Notes: generated by a model not told the origin, from the sequence alone. A stretch of 64,000 nt of DNA from Exiguobacterium acetylicum (GCF_019890935.1 NZ_CP082333.1:1328001-1392000); one strand, 5' to 3'; shown: positions 14,893-24,236, counted from the stretch's first letter. Numbers and translations: made by a program.

Positions 14893-15672
14893 TTAGGAAT
14901 ACGACGTGGAATAGACGTATTTTTGGCTTAGATGCCTGATTTGTTCGACTATGTGAGATTCTAAATGACTGGTGGAGTCAATGGTGTGATCTGCGTAAAA
15001 ACGGAGTGATTTATGGCTTCCGATCATGACCGCATATTGTGCTCCTTTGAATAGCTCGATATCATTCGCGTCATTCCCAAAAGCAATGTACCCCTCGCTC
15101 TCGATACCGAGTGATTGTAAAGCAGTCCGTTTATTGATGCTGGTCGGACTGATATCCAATACTTGTTCCGATCCATGATAATGAACAACGACATCCATTC
15201 GAAGTAGCTCGTTTTCTAAGGATTTCAGATTGTTGGCACTCAAAATGAGAATTTTTATGATTCGATCATGGTGAGCTAGCGGAACATTTTGTGCCGTCTT
15301 AGCCGGATCTAGATTGTTCAGGATGGGATGGTCTTGTGGTCCGTTATATGTATAATCCCAATCACTATCGATTAAATATGTGGCTTTATGCTTGTCGAGT
15401 AATTCTGTGATAGAAGAAAGCTCACGATCGTCGAACGATTTGGACTGAACGATTGTTTGTTCCGATGCGACCAACGATCCGTTTCCGCCGATTAAGATAT
15501 GGTCGTGGAATGAAGGATGAATGACGGGTAGCATGTCACGGATAGGACGTGCTGAAGCAAAAATCACACGGTGTCCGTCGTCCTCGACTGCATGAAGCGC
15601 CTGTACGATGTCTTGAGACATCGGTTCGCCTTTAAAACAAATTGTGCCGTCGAGATCAAATACAAAATTCAT
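14893..15672 (-). CDS. HAD-superfamily Cof-type sugar-phosphate phosphatase
   Basis: 259 aa from the ATG at 15672 (GGAGGG 8 nt upstream). Motif I is FVFDLDGTI (nucleophile and acid Asp), motif II is the Ser in VIFASARP, motif III is a lysine near residue 185, and motif IV is GNDANDIELF. The C2B cap domain between residues about 80 and 180 places it in the Cof/YkrA group, which dephosphorylates sugar phosphates or flavin-like phosphates with little specificity. Cytoplasmic. It is a single gene; a related HAD protein is at 49628 beside a LacI regulator. Confidence 0.88.
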   Translation of the reverse strand: MNFVFDLDGTICFKGEPMSQDIVQALHAVEDDGHRVIFASARPIRDMLPVIHPSFHDHILIGGNGSLVASEQTIVQSKSFDDRELSSITELLDKHKATYLIDSDWDYTYNGPQDHPILNNLDPAKTAQNVPLAHHDRIIKILILSANNLKSLENELLRMDVVVHYHGSEQVLDISPTSINKRTALQSLGIESEGYIAFGNDANDIELFKGAQYAVMIGSHKSLRFYADHTIDSTSHLESHIVEQIRHLSQKYVYSTSYS

Positions 15673-15751
15673 AAGCAACCCTCCAAAAGTCAGTTGATGC
15701 ACTTATCATAACAAATATTTACAGATAACATACCAATTCTTTATTTTGAGA

Positions 15752-15783
15752 AAACAAAAAGACTCCAGTCAATCCTGAAGTCT
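15752..15783 (-). terminator. Terminator of the siderophore-uptake operon
   Basis: Read on the minus strand, AGACTTCAG and CTGGAGTCT pair around a short loop and are followed by TTTTTGTTTTC. Confidence 0.75.
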
Positions 15784-15796
15784 AATCATTGGTACC

Positions 15797-16492
15797 TTAT
15801 GCTAAAAACGTATCTCGCTGGTCCTGACGTTTATCAATCATGATCTGTGCTGCCGGAATGTTAGCAGCCTGCAACACATTAATCGTGTCACGGAGAAATT
15901 CATCACTACCAACGATGTAAAATAACCCTTCCTTGTCCTCTGTCATCGCTTTGACAGCATCGTAGTAGGCAGCGCGACTCTCAACATAAGCCGGGCTAAA
16001 CTGCTCATGCGAAGGAAGCTGAGTTTTGAATAGTTCAGTTTGCGCAGAATCGACGTTCAACGAGTGCATGTGCGGAATGCCACTTCTATCAGCCTGATGT
16101 TGCAAGATGATCGGACGAAACGTTGCCAGACCAACGCCGGCTGACAGTAAGTACACCGTACGATTTTCCCGGCGTAGCGGAATATTCGAGTGCGTCTTAA
16201 ACAAAGCAATCTTCTCACCCATTTTCAGCTGCCGAAGTGTCTCCTTAAAGACGGAACATTCCGGTTTGATCCGCGTCGTGATGCCGATCGTTTCTTCATG
16301 AGGGAGCGTCGAGATCGACATGTGCCGAATCAGACTGCGGTTCGGCTTTTCGCCTGCATTAAACCCTTCTAGCGCCATATGCGTATGGGCGCCCTCTTCC
16401 CAAACGAAACCATCTGGACGTTTCAAGTGAAACGTGTAAGTGTGTTCTCCTTCTTGCGTTACCTGTTCTAGGGGTAGCCAATCGATCTGCAT
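15797..16492 (-). CDS. FNR-like flavoreductase, probable ferric-siderophore reductase
   Basis: 231 aa. The N-terminal beta-barrel binds flavin (RHMSISTLPHEE is in the place of the RxYS motif, with Met replacing Tyr). The C-terminal Rossmann lobe binds NAD(P), with YLLSAGVGLATFRPI as the GxGxxP-like loop and FYIVGSDEFLRD near the end. There is no [2Fe-2S] domain. The position as last gene of a siderophore ABC operon, 28 nt after the ATPase gene, suggests it reduces imported Fe(III)-siderophore to release iron. That role is inferred from context. Start: the second of two adjacent ATGs, favoured by GAGGA spacing. Confidence 0.72.
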   Translation of the reverse strand: MQIDWLPLEQVTQEGEHTYTFHLKRPDGFVWEEGAHTHMALEGFNAGEKPNRSLIRHMSISTLPHEETIGITTRIKPECSVFKETLRQLKMGEKIALFKTHSNIPLRRENRTVYLLSAGVGLATFRPIILQHQADRSGIPHMHSLNVDSAQTELFKTQLPSHEQFSPAYVESRAAYYDAVKAMTEDKEGLFYIVGSDEFLRDTINVLQAANIPAAQIMIDKRQDQRDTFLA

Positions 16493-16520
16493 CATTCATT
16501 CCTCATTTCTATATAAAGTA

Positions 16521-17273
16521 TCAATAGACAGCAATCGGACCGTATGGACCTTCGATGATCTCAAGATGGGTCTCGAAGATCTCGGATAATAGCGCTTCAT
16601 CCATGACTTCGGCGACCGTTCCGAAGGCGGCGATTTGTCCGTCCTTCATCGCACAAATGTGGTCTGCGTATTTCGCAGCAAAATTGATATCGTGCAAGAC
16701 GGTAATGATCGTCCGTCCGAACGTATCAGCGACGTGTCGCAGATAACCCATCATCTGGACCGAGCGGGCGATATCAAGATTATTGAGGGGTTCGTCGAGT
16801 AGAATGTATTCCGTTTCCTGACAGAGTACCATCGCGACATATGCCCGTTGCCGCTGCCCGCCCGATAATTCGTCGAGGTAGCGGTTCTCAAGCGATGTCA
16901 ACTCGAGAAAATCGATGTATTTCGAGATGATCGTCTCATCGTCAGCCGTCAAGCGACCTTTTGAGTAGGGGAAACGTCCGAAGCCGACGAGCTGCCGGAC
17001 TGTCAGCCGGGTCACGAAATGATTTTCCTGCCGCAGGATGGTGATGATCTTCGCTAAGTCTTTCGATTTGCTACTCGTCACATCCATACCAGCGACTTCG
17101 ATCTGTCCGTCATCGAGATCAAGCAAACGACCGATCATCATCAACGTCGTCGACTTACCGGCACCGTTTGGACCGATCAACGCCGTGAATCCGCCTTTAG
17201 GAATCGTTAAGTCGATTGGACCGATTCGGACCTCATCCGTATACGATTTTTTAACTTGTTCAAGTGATATCAT
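16521..17273 (-). CDS. yclP: Siderophore ABC transporter ATPase (YclP-like)
   Basis: 250 aa. Walker A is GPNGAGKST (about 34-42), the signature is LSGGQRQRA, Walker B is YILLDEPLNNLD, and the switch His is in VLHDINFA. The sequence follows the petrobactin-type YclP group closely, for example in the VGFGRFPYSKGRLT segment. It powers import of a ferric siderophore by the two permeases upstream. Its ATG overlaps the stop of the preceding permease by 4 nt. Expected to be Fur regulated with the whole unit. Confidence 0.9.
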   Translation of the reverse strand: MISLEQVKKSYTDEVRIGPIDLTIPKGGFTALIGPNGAGKSTTLMMIGRLLDLDDGQIEVAGMDVTSSKSKDLAKIITILRQENHFVTRLTVRQLVGFGRFPYSKGRLTADDETIISKYIDFLELTSLENRYLDELSGGQRQRAYVAMVLCQETEYILLDEPLNNLDIARSVQMMGYLRHVADTFGRTIITVLHDINFAAKYADHICAMKDGQIAAFGTVAEVMDEALLSEIFETHLEIIEGPYGPIAVY

Positions 17274-18334
17274 AGGGACCTCTTTCTAAGCAACACGATA
17301 AGGAATATCAGTCCGCCGAACAGTTCGATGATGACGGAGACGACGCTTGGCGTGTTGAAAATGTGATACATGAAGAAATAGGCAGTCGTCAAAACGAAGA
17401 AACCAATCGCGAATGCCATCGGGAAGACGTATTTATGATCGTACGTCGCAGCGACCTGATAACTGAGTGTCGCCACTAAAAAGCCGAAGAACGTCAACGG
17501 TCCAATCAATGCCGTCGACATCGACATCAGGAGTGAAATCAGAATTAAGAAGTAGATGACACTGCCACGATGGTTGACGCCGAACGATGTCGCGACCTCT
17601 TTACCGAGTGCGACGACGTTGAGTCGTCTTGACGAGAAGAAGAGCAACAGACCGACGATGAGGACGACTGGAATGACAATCGGGAAGTAGGACGCGTCGG
17701 CATTCGTGACCGAACCGAATAATCGTGCTTGTAAGATATCGAATTCGGACGGTGCAAGCATCTTTCGCATGAATGACGACAGCGAGTTCAGACCCGTGCC
17801 GAGAATGATTCCGACGAGCAACATCAGCTGCAGGTTCGCGTATTTTCCGGACAACAACCATCCGTATAATAAGAGGCTCATCGCGAGCATGATTGCGACC
17901 TGTGTCAAAAAGGCGCTCGTGCCGGTAAAGCCGACGAGTGCTCCCGCACCGAAGAAAAAGATCATCGATGTTTGGATCGTCGAGTAGAGAGCATCAAAAC
18001 CAAGCAGGGACGGTGTGATGATCCGGTTACTCGTGACCGAATGAAAGGCGACGGTCGCGAGACTTTGGCAAATTGCTGCGATCGCCATCGTGATGACGGC
18101 GGTGATCCGGCGTTCGACGACCGGCCAAAAGGACGGAGAATCAAACGGAACCGGATTGTTGTAGAGCAAGAGACCGATCGTACTGAGCACTCCGCCGCTG
18201 AGGAACAGGATTAGGAGAATCCAGTAGCGGCGCTCGAGTCTTTTCGACTGAAACGCAGACGCCTGGCGATTGGTTTCACGTGTAACGCTCGGTTGAATTC
18301 GTGTATGTTCCTGTTGTCTAATCGCGGTACTCAT
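17270..18334 (-). CDS. yclO: FecCD-family siderophore permease (YclO-like)
   Basis: 354 aa with nine to ten membrane helices after an N-terminal cytoplasmic tail of about 35 residues that is longer than usual. Family motifs include NRIITPSLLGFDALY (early gating loop), VTNADASYFPIVIP, and the coupling region LGKEVATSFGVNHR that contacts the ATPase. It forms a heterodimer with the YclN-like subunit. The start overlaps the upstream stop as ATGA. The YclO assignment rests on order and on similarity to the petrobactin uptake system; the actual siderophore is not known. Confidence 0.85.
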   Translation of the reverse strand: MSTAIRQQEHTRIQPSVTRETNRQASAFQSKRLERRYWILLILFLSGGVLSTIGLLLYNNPVPFDSPSFWPVVERRITAVITMAIAAICQSLATVAFHSVTSNRIITPSLLGFDALYSTIQTSMIFFFGAGALVGFTGTSAFLTQVAIMLAMSLLLYGWLLSGKYANLQLMLLVGIILGTGLNSLSSFMRKMLAPSEFDILQARLFGSVTNADASYFPIVIPVVLIVGLLLFFSSRRLNVVALGKEVATSFGVNHRGSVIYFLILISLLMSMSTALIGPLTFFGFLVATLSYQVAATYDHKYVFPMAFAIGFFVLTTAYFFMYHIFNTPSVVSVIIELFGGLIFLIVLLRKRSL

Positions 18335-19347
18335 CTGACACCTCCAGTCTTCCGTCGACGTAACAGAATGATGATGAAGACGGCTGCCCCGACCGTTCCG
18401 AGAATCAAGGAGACCGGTAGCTCAAACGGACGGATGATCGTGCGTGAAATCAAATCACTGATTAAAATCGTCGCCATCCCAATCAGACAGACCCACGGCA
18501 GATTACTACGGAGATCGTCACCGCGAAACATCGAGACGATGTTCGGAACGATCAAGCCGAGGAAGGGCAGATTGCCGATGACGGTCGCGACGACACCGAC
18601 GGATAGGGCAATCAGCCCGGTCGCGATCAGCATCAGCCGATTGTAGTTGACGCCAAGACTCGTCGCAATGTCTTCGCCGAGTCCGACGAGCGTCAAGCGA
18701 CTCGCGAGAAAGAAGATACAGACCGTGACACCGATGATGATCCAGAGATATTCGTAGCGACCGATTTGGACGGACGCGAACGAGCCGACGAACCAGCCTT
18801 CGATCGCTTGGCTGGCACGGAAGAACAACCCGAGGAACGTCGAAATCGCGGAGATGACGGCTCCGAGCATCAGACCGATGATCGGAACGATCAACGATGA
18901 CCGCAATCGGACTGAACGGAGAAACCAGAAGAAGACCATCGTCCCGATGAACGCAAACACGATGGCTCCGCTCATCCGCATCATCAATGACGGTGCCGGA
19001 ACGAGTAAGTAAACGGCTAACAATCCGAGTCCAGCCCATTCGATCGTTCCTGTCGTCGTCGGTTCAACGAGGCGGTTTTGCGTGATCAGTTGCATGACGA
19101 GTCCAGCCATCGCCATCGCAGCACCGGTCAGCATCAAGGCGAGTGTCCGTGGAACACGTGTGATCCAGAACATATCGAAATCGTTCGCGGCACTCCGCAG
19201 TTCGTAGACGCCTGTGAAGAGGGACGCGGTTGCGAGCGCTAAGACGAGACATAAGGTCAAGACGAACGGCTTCGTCCAAACGACAGAAAAGGAAGGTCGA
19301 GCGGGTGGCTCAACTCTTCCATTCATTTGTTGCTGTGCGTGTGCCAT
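18331..19347 (-). CDS. yclN: FecCD-family siderophore permease (YclN-like)
   Basis: 338 aa with a cytoplasmic N-terminal stretch of about 25 residues and then around nine helices. Diagnostic motifs are ITRVPRTLALMLTGAAMAMAG, VEPTTTGTIEWA, GLGEDIATSLGVNY (ATPase coupling helix) and LPFLGLIVPNIVSMFRGDD. They match the YclN branch rather than generic FhuB. The start codon shares one base with the stop of the binding-protein gene (TAATG), so translation is coupled. Pairs with the YclO-like permease. Confidence 0.88.
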   Translation of the reverse strand: MAHAQQQMNGRVEPPARPSFSVVWTKPFVLTLCLVLALATASLFTGVYELRSAANDFDMFWITRVPRTLALMLTGAAMAMAGLVMQLITQNRLVEPTTTGTIEWAGLGLLAVYLLVPAPSLMMRMSGAIVFAFIGTMVFFWFLRSVRLRSSLIVPIIGLMLGAVISAISTFLGLFFRASQAIEGWFVGSFASVQIGRYEYLWIIIGVTVCIFFLASRLTLVGLGEDIATSLGVNYNRLMLIATGLIALSVGVVATVIGNLPFLGLIVPNIVSMFRGDDLRSNLPWVCLIGMATILISDLISRTIIRPFELPVSLILGTVGAAVFIIILLRRRKTGGVR

Positions 19348-20339
19348 TACTTCTCGAGCGCTTTCGCGATGTCAGTGAAGAATTCCGAGTACGTCTGAAT
19401 CGATTCATTCAAGTACGTATCTTTCGGTGCGTAGACGATGTTGTCGTCTTTGATTGCTTTTGTTTTCTGCAGGGCAGGCGCACGGTCGATGACGTCTTGC
19501 GCCGGTACGGCACCTTCTGCGTTTCCAAGTGGTGCGTCACGATCAAGGACGAGTAACCAGTCCGGGTTACTTTGAGCGATCGCTTCGACCGAAACTTCGT
19601 CCCCTTGGTCGTTACCTGATTTTTGTTTGACTTCGAGGGCTGGTTTCCAGTCGAACAAATCATACATCGGTCCGAAGACACGTCCACTCATCGGAGCCGA
19701 GAAACCGATATCGCCACCTGAGACGATGACCGACATGATGCTGTCCTGTCCGTTATATGATTTTTTAACGTCTTTGATCGATTGCTCGAGCGTCGTCACG
19801 AGCTGATCCGCTTCTTGTTTTTTATCAAAGATCTGTCCGAGTGTTTCAGTCGTATCTTCAAGTCCTTTGACGAGTAACTCACCTGGTGTACCGGAGTCTT
19901 CCGGTAAAGTGATGTCAAGGTCGATGACAGCGGCGTTCGGAACGAGTTTTTTGATGTCTTCATAATGATCAGCGAAACGTTGTCCGACGATGACGACGTC
20001 CGGATTAACACCAGCGATCGCTTCGAGATTCGGTTCGAAGTGCATGCCGACATCGACTATATCCTTGTCTTTCGCATACGGTGACTCAGCCGGGAGCAGT
20101 CCGACTGGTGCTGCTGCAAGTTCGACGTCCCATGCGGCAAGCGTCTCGAATGTCCGGTTGTCGAGTGCGACGACCTTCTTCGGATCAATCGGGACGTTGA
20201 CCGTTCCGTGTGCGTCCTTGATTTTGACCGTCTTCGGTGCTTCCGCGTCCTTCTTCGTGTCTGCTTCTCCTGCGTTCCCGCATGCCGCCAGTAAGACAGC
20301 AAGCGAACTCACGACGAGTGGTGTTTTCCATTTCCCCAT
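19347..20339 (-). CDS. yclQ: Ferric-siderophore binding lipoprotein (YclQ-like)
   Basis: 330 aa. The signal peptide ends in the lipobox LLAAC with C20 lipidated, then an acidic linker leads to a class III (FepB/FhuD-like) binding fold: KKVVALDNRTFETLAAWDVEL in the first lobe, NPDVVIVGQRFADHYEDIKKL, and ISNPDWLL-type strands in the second. In this family two glutamates dock to arginines of the permeases. It is the first gene of the operon and lies about 100 bp downstream of a perfect Fur box. Relation to petrobactin-binding YclQ is by pattern; ligand unproven. Confidence 0.87.
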   Translation of the reverse strand: MGKWKTPLVVSSLAVLLAACGNAGEADTKKDAEAPKTVKIKDAHGTVNVPIDPKKVVALDNRTFETLAAWDVELAAAPVGLLPAESPYAKDKDIVDVGMHFEPNLEAIAGVNPDVVIVGQRFADHYEDIKKLVPNAAVIDLDITLPEDSGTPGELLVKGLEDTTETLGQIFDKKQEADQLVTTLEQSIKDVKKSYNGQDSIMSVIVSGGDIGFSAPMSGRVFGPMYDLFDWKPALEVKQKSGNDQGDEVSVEAIAQSNPDWLLVLDRDAPLGNAEGAVPAQDVIDRAPALQKTKAIKDDNIVYAPKDTYLNESIQTYSEFFTDIAKALEK

Positions 20340-20438
20340 GATGATTCAGCTCCTCTTGTTAATTTGATAACGCATGGATCACGGATTAAGTAGCAGATGG
20401 ATTATGTAGTTCTATCTGAGTCATCTGTTCTTAATAAG

Positions 20439-20453
20439 TGATAATGATTATCA
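20439..20453. promoter_or_regulatory. Fur box, perfect 7-1-7
   Basis: TGATAAT-G-ATTATCA is an exact match to the Bacillus Fur consensus. It lies about 100 bp upstream of the yclQ-like start on the minus strand and so predicts iron repression of the whole uptake operon. Confidence 0.9.
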
Positions 20454-20567
20454 TTGTCATGTTCACCGAGAATGATAGCAGACGATTTTAGAAGACGCAA
20501 CGCTCATTTCCAGCCAAATGGCTGTCCGAATTTTTACCTTCTATAAACTATACGAAAATAAAAAAAT

Positions 20568-20582
20568 GATAATCTTTCTCAT
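20568..20582. promoter_or_regulatory. Degenerate Fur-like box
   Basis: TGATAAT-C-TTTCTCA keeps the left half-site of the Fur consensus exactly and differs at two bases in the right half. It lies on the side of the spacer toward the diguanylate cyclase gene, about 145 bp before its start. Could be a secondary Fur site; weak. Confidence 0.35.
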
Positions 20583-20725
20583 TTAGGACTAGAATTAGGA
20601 CCATCGAACGTTTTTTACAAAAACAGGTTTAAACGATAGTCAAAAGAGAAAGTGGTAATAAATGTAACCTTTTCGTTTTTCAAATCAGAGACGCTGCAGA
20701 AGATGACTTCGAAATGAGGTGCTGT

Positions 20726-21682
20726 ATGAATCAACCATTTGAAGACTTGAAGATGTATCAAAATTTTGATGAATTGGCAGATGATGTCCTCGATTTTGCG
20801 AAAGAAATTCTACCCGAGCAGATGCTTTATTTATCAGCGATCGAAGCAGGACAACAACGGATGTTGAAGATTGCGAACGACAAAGCAGATATCCCGATGG
20901 TGGAAGGCATGCAGATTGAATTGAACCAATCGTTATGTAAGCTGATTGATTTCGAAGCGAGACAGCCGGTCGTGCTCGAAGATATTCCGAACGCGGAACA
21001 ACTCGGCGACTGGCGAAAGGGTTTGGAGGACGCTCACGTCCGGTCCTACTTGGGTATTCCAATCGTCTTGACGAGCGGGGAGACGTTCGGCACATTATGT
21101 GCGATCAATAATCGGGTCAGCTTGTATGAACAGAAGAATGTTCAGCTGTTGCAACGGATCGTCCGACTCTTCTTGTACTATTTGGAGCTTGAGCGTCATG
21201 CTTGGAAGGATGCGTTGACAGGACTGCATAATCGACGGTACTTAACGAAGCAGTTCGAGGAGCATCCCGGGCAGACAGGGGCCGTCTTCTTCCTTGATCT
21301 CGATGGCTTTAAGCAGGTCAATGACGTCTATGGACACGAGACGGGGGACATCGTCCTGCAAGAGGTCGCACAACGCTTGCGACAGTTCGTCCGCGAACAA
21401 GACGACGCGATGGCCGTCCGACTAGGCGGTGATGAATTCATCCTCCATTTCGGTCATTCGGATTCAAAGGCAGGGTGGGAACGACTCGCAGAGCGGATCG
21501 TCACTGCGTTAAGTGAGTGGGAAACGGACTACCGCGTGTCGACGAGTATCGGAATCGTGATGTATGACACTGCGTTCCGTCCAGAGTTGCAGGCCTTATT
21601 ACAACAGGCGGATGTTGCGCTATATGCCGCTAAGTCGTCTGGGAAGAATACGTATCAATTTTATGAGTTAGTAAAAGAGTGA
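20726..21682 (+). CDS. GAF-GGDEF diguanylate cyclase
   Basis: 318 aa from the ATG at 20726 (an in-frame ATG at 20714 is possible; AGGTG lies between them). Residues about 20-150 form a GAF sensor domain (VRSYLGIPIVLTSGETFGTLCAIN). Residues about 160-315 form the GGDEF domain with an intact RLGGDEF active site and the DALTGLHNRRYL start. It should make cyclic di-GMP from GTP in the cytoplasm. The inhibitory RxxD site is not at its canonical five-residue spacing (REQDDAMAVRL precedes GGDEF), so product inhibition is doubtful. Monocistronic with a terminator near 21772. The spacer upstream (20340-20725) holds no gene, only Fur-type sites. Confidence 0.92.
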   Translation: MNQPFEDLKMYQNFDELADDVLDFAKEILPEQMLYLSAIEAGQQRMLKIANDKADIPMVEGMQIELNQSLCKLIDFEARQPVVLEDIPNAEQLGDWRKGLEDAHVRSYLGIPIVLTSGETFGTLCAINNRVSLYEQKNVQLLQRIVRLFLYYLELERHAWKDALTGLHNRRYLTKQFEEHPGQTGAVFFLDLDGFKQVNDVYGHETGDIVLQEVAQRLRQFVREQDDAMAVRLGGDEFILHFGHSDSKAGWERLAERIVTALSEWETDYRVSTSIGIVMYDTAFRPELQALLQQADVALYAAKSSGKNTYQFYELVKE

Positions 21683-21771
21683 AGACTATCAATCTGAAGA
21701 ATATTTATTCGGTATAGAACAGGGTATTTGGCTTATTATAGTAAAATATAAATAAAAATTAAATCGCTTGT

Positions 21772-21804
21772 AAAACACTCATGTGACGAATGAGTGTTTT
21801 TTTG
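21772..21804 (+). terminator. Intrinsic terminator after GGDEF gene
   Basis: AAACACTCAT and ATGAGTGTTT form a hairpin with a TTTTTTT tail. Confidence 0.8.
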
Positions 21805-21855
21805 TTCTCAAGAATTAGAGACAGTTTTTTGTTAATAGCAAGAACAAACATCAAT

Positions 21856-21869
21856 CGTAAACGCTTACA
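21856..21869. promoter_or_regulatory. cre (CcpA) site and promoter of the PTS unit
   Basis: Read on the minus strand, TGTAAGCGTTTACG matches the catabolite-responsive element at all but the last base. It overlaps a likely -35 (TTACAA, 21865-21870) of a promoter with -10 TATACT at 21890-21895. CcpA binding here should repress the PTS unit when glucose is present. Confidence 0.7.
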
Positions 21870-21918
21870 AAAAGATGGTGTTTTCGTTTTATACTGAATG
21901 CGTAGGAGGCCTCCACTT

Positions 21919-23934
21919 ATGTTGCTGAACGAAAAAAGTAAACGAATCCTTCATGTGATGCTTCATGAAGAAATCGTACAAATTCCATTTTTATTAACAA
22001 TCTTACCGTATTCTAAACGAACTTTAGAGTATGAAATCGAACGTATTCAAGAATGGCTTGGATATCATCAATTACCGTTGATTGATGTGAATGGACCGAT
22101 TTTGACGATTCCATCTGATAAGGGAATTGGAGAGAAATTAGAGAAAGCTGAATTAATCTTTTCGGAAGAAGAACGTGAGTTGTTGATCACATTCTATACG
22201 ATGGTGGAAAAAGATTTTGTATCTTCCGTTCATTATCAGCAGTTGTTAAATGTATCGAAGTTTACAGTGCAAGAAAGCTTAAACGCCGTGAAAAAAGACG
22301 CGGTTCAATTTGGGATTACACTCAATTATTCTCGAAAAGATGGATATCACTTCTATGGGCATCTACAAACGATTTATTTGTATATGTACCGAGCGATTGA
22401 GCGATTAATTCGACTTTCTACGAAAAACGATTTGATGTCTATGATCATTGATGATTGGTCAGAGCGTTTAATTAAAGCGAAACAACACATTGAATCATAT
22501 GAAGCAGAACAACAATTTCAATTTGTAGAAGAGCATCGAGAGAAACTATCTTATTTTTTGATGTTAGGTCGATCAATAGCTATCAAGGAAGTTGTACCCA
22601 GTGAAGAACCGCTGTTCGTGAAGAACATTGATTCAACTCTCATTTCTTATTTCGAAGAACGGACATTATTTGTTGATACGTTAGATCTCCTTATCCAAAG
22701 TGGTCCGAAGGTGGAAGAGGAAATTCAAAAAGATCTTCATGCTCGTCTTTTCAAAATCATGCATGAGGTGATTACTCATTTTGAGACGATTTCTTGCACT
22801 TTCATTATCGAAAAAGAGGCTCTTTGTGAAAAGTTAGTACTTCACTCCAAAGCTACGATGCAGCGCCTCTATTCAGGCTTGGAATCATCATCAGAATTAA
22901 AGCGGTATGTCATGGAAGAACACCAAGTATTACATGTTCTTGTATCGAAAGCGTTAGAACCATTCCGCAAGTTGATGAATCAAGACATACCAGATGTCGA
23001 AATTATGTATTATACGCTTCACTTTGCCACACATCTAAATCAGCAAGGAGAGCAATTGGATAAAAAGCTAAAAGCAATTGTTGTCTGTCCAAGTGGGATT
23101 AGTGTATCGCATATGCTCGATTACATTCTAAAAAATCAATTTCCTGAGATTGTATTTTTACCACCGGTGTCACAACGTGAAGTGGGTCAATTCGTGGAAA
23201 TTATCGATGTGATTTTTACGACAGTTCCGTTAGAAGAGAGTATTCATTTGCAGGCAGATGTCATGCTTGTACCTACCTTGCCGACACGTTTTGAGCAAAT
23301 TACATTAAGACGGTCGGTGGAGCAGCGTTTTCTAAAACGAAACCAATCAGATGAAATTCAATTGGAGGATTTGATTGCTGTCATCAAACAACATGCAACA
23401 ATCCAAAGTGAATCAGCGTTACGACAGGAATTAAATCAGCTGTTATATCCAAGACAACCAAAACTGCTACAAGGAGGGCAACCGGTGCTAAATGATTTAA
23501 TCACAACAAACCAAATACAGATACACCAACGAGTGGAATCATGGATGGATGCCATTCGAGTGGCAGCAAGTCCTTTACTACTTGAAAAGAAAATTCAACC
23601 AGCGTATATCGAAACGATGATTCAAAACGTTGAGTCTCATGGTCCATATATTGTCTTAATGCCAGATGTGGCGATTCCACACGCACGACCGGAAGACGGT
23701 GTACTTCAACTAGGAATGAGTATTTTGAAATTAGAAGAACCTGTTTTATTTCCACAAGATAAAGAAGTACGTCTGTTTTTTGTTCTTGCAGCCATTGATC
23801 AAATAACGCATCTAAAAGCGCTAAGCCAACTGACGAATCTTTTAGGAAATCAAGCAGATGTCACACGTTTGCTAGAGGCAAGCTCTGTAACAGAAATCGA
23901 AACAATCATTGAACCATATTCTGAGGAGGACTAA
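21919..23934 (+). CDS. PRD-containing PTS transcription regulator (BglG/MtlR type)
   Basis: 671 aa from the ATG at 21919 (AGGAGG 9 nt upstream). Domains in order: HTH region (about 1-120), two PTS regulation domains (about 180-390), an EIIB-like domain with the cysteine in VVCPSGISVSHM (about 400-490), and a C-terminal EIIA-like domain with the phospho-histidine in VAIPHARPEDG (about 530-670). Such proteins activate the adjacent PTS genes when phosphorylated appropriately. The gene is immediately followed by EIIB and EIIC of the ascorbate family; the regulator's own EIIA-like domain may supply the missing EIIA. Codon use is AT-rich compared with the neighbourhood. Confidence 0.88.
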   Translation: MLLNEKSKRILHVMLHEEIVQIPFLLTILPYSKRTLEYEIERIQEWLGYHQLPLIDVNGPILTIPSDKGIGEKLEKAELIFSEEERELLITFYTMVEKDFVSSVHYQQLLNVSKFTVQESLNAVKKDAVQFGITLNYSRKDGYHFYGHLQTIYLYMYRAIERLIRLSTKNDLMSMIIDDWSERLIKAKQHIESYEAEQQFQFVEEHREKLSYFLMLGRSIAIKEVVPSEEPLFVKNIDSTLISYFEERTLFVDTLDLLIQSGPKVEEEIQKDLHARLFKIMHEVITHFETISCTFIIEKEALCEKLVLHSKATMQRLYSGLESSSELKRYVMEEHQVLHVLVSKALEPFRKLMNQDIPDVEIMYYTLHFATHLNQQGEQLDKKLKAIVVCPSGISVSHMLDYILKNQFPEIVFLPPVSQREVGQFVEIIDVIFTTVPLEESIHLQADVMLVPTLPTRFEQITLRRSVEQRFLKRNQSDEIQLEDLIAVIKQHATIQSESALRQELNQLLYPRQPKLLQGGQPVLNDLITTNQIQIHQRVESWMDAIRVAASPLLLEKKIQPAYIETMIQNVESHGPYIVLMPDVAIPHARPEDGVLQLGMSILKLEEPVLFPQDKEVRLFFVLAAIDQITHLKALSQLTNLLGNQADVTRLLEASSVTEIETIIEPYSEED

Positions 23935-23937
23935 ATC

Positions 23938-24204
23938 ATGAAGAAAATTTTAGTAGTATGTGGAAACGGACTTGGATCAAGTTTTATCATGGAACTTAAC
24001 GTTAAAAAGGCACTTGAACAAATGGGGAAAGAAGCAGATGTTTCTCATACAGATCTTTCGACTGCACAAACGGAAGCGGCTGATATTTATTTAGGTGCAA
24101 AAGATATCATTATTTCGCTCGACAACGGTACTCGTGACATTGTTGCTCTTGAAAATGTCATGAATATCGAAGACATTAAGGCACAACTAAGTACGAGACT
24201 TTAA
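23938..24204 (+). CDS. PTS EIIB subunit, ascorbate/lactose-like (UlaB family)
   Basis: 88 aa. The phospho-acceptor cysteine is at about residue 8 in VVCGNGLGSSFIMELNV, the typical P-loop of UlaB-type EIIB domains. It passes phosphate from EIIA to the sugar during transport. It begins 3 nt after the regulator stop, so coupled. AT-rich like the genes on either side. No metabolic enzyme follows, so the sugar is not identified. Confidence 0.9.
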   Translation: MKKILVVCGNGLGSSFIMELNVKKALEQMGKEADVSHTDLSTAQTEAADIYLGAKDIIISLDNGTRDIVALENVMNIEDIKAQLSTRL

Positions 24205-24236
24205 GTAACAACACATAACAGAAGGGGGGACTGACA

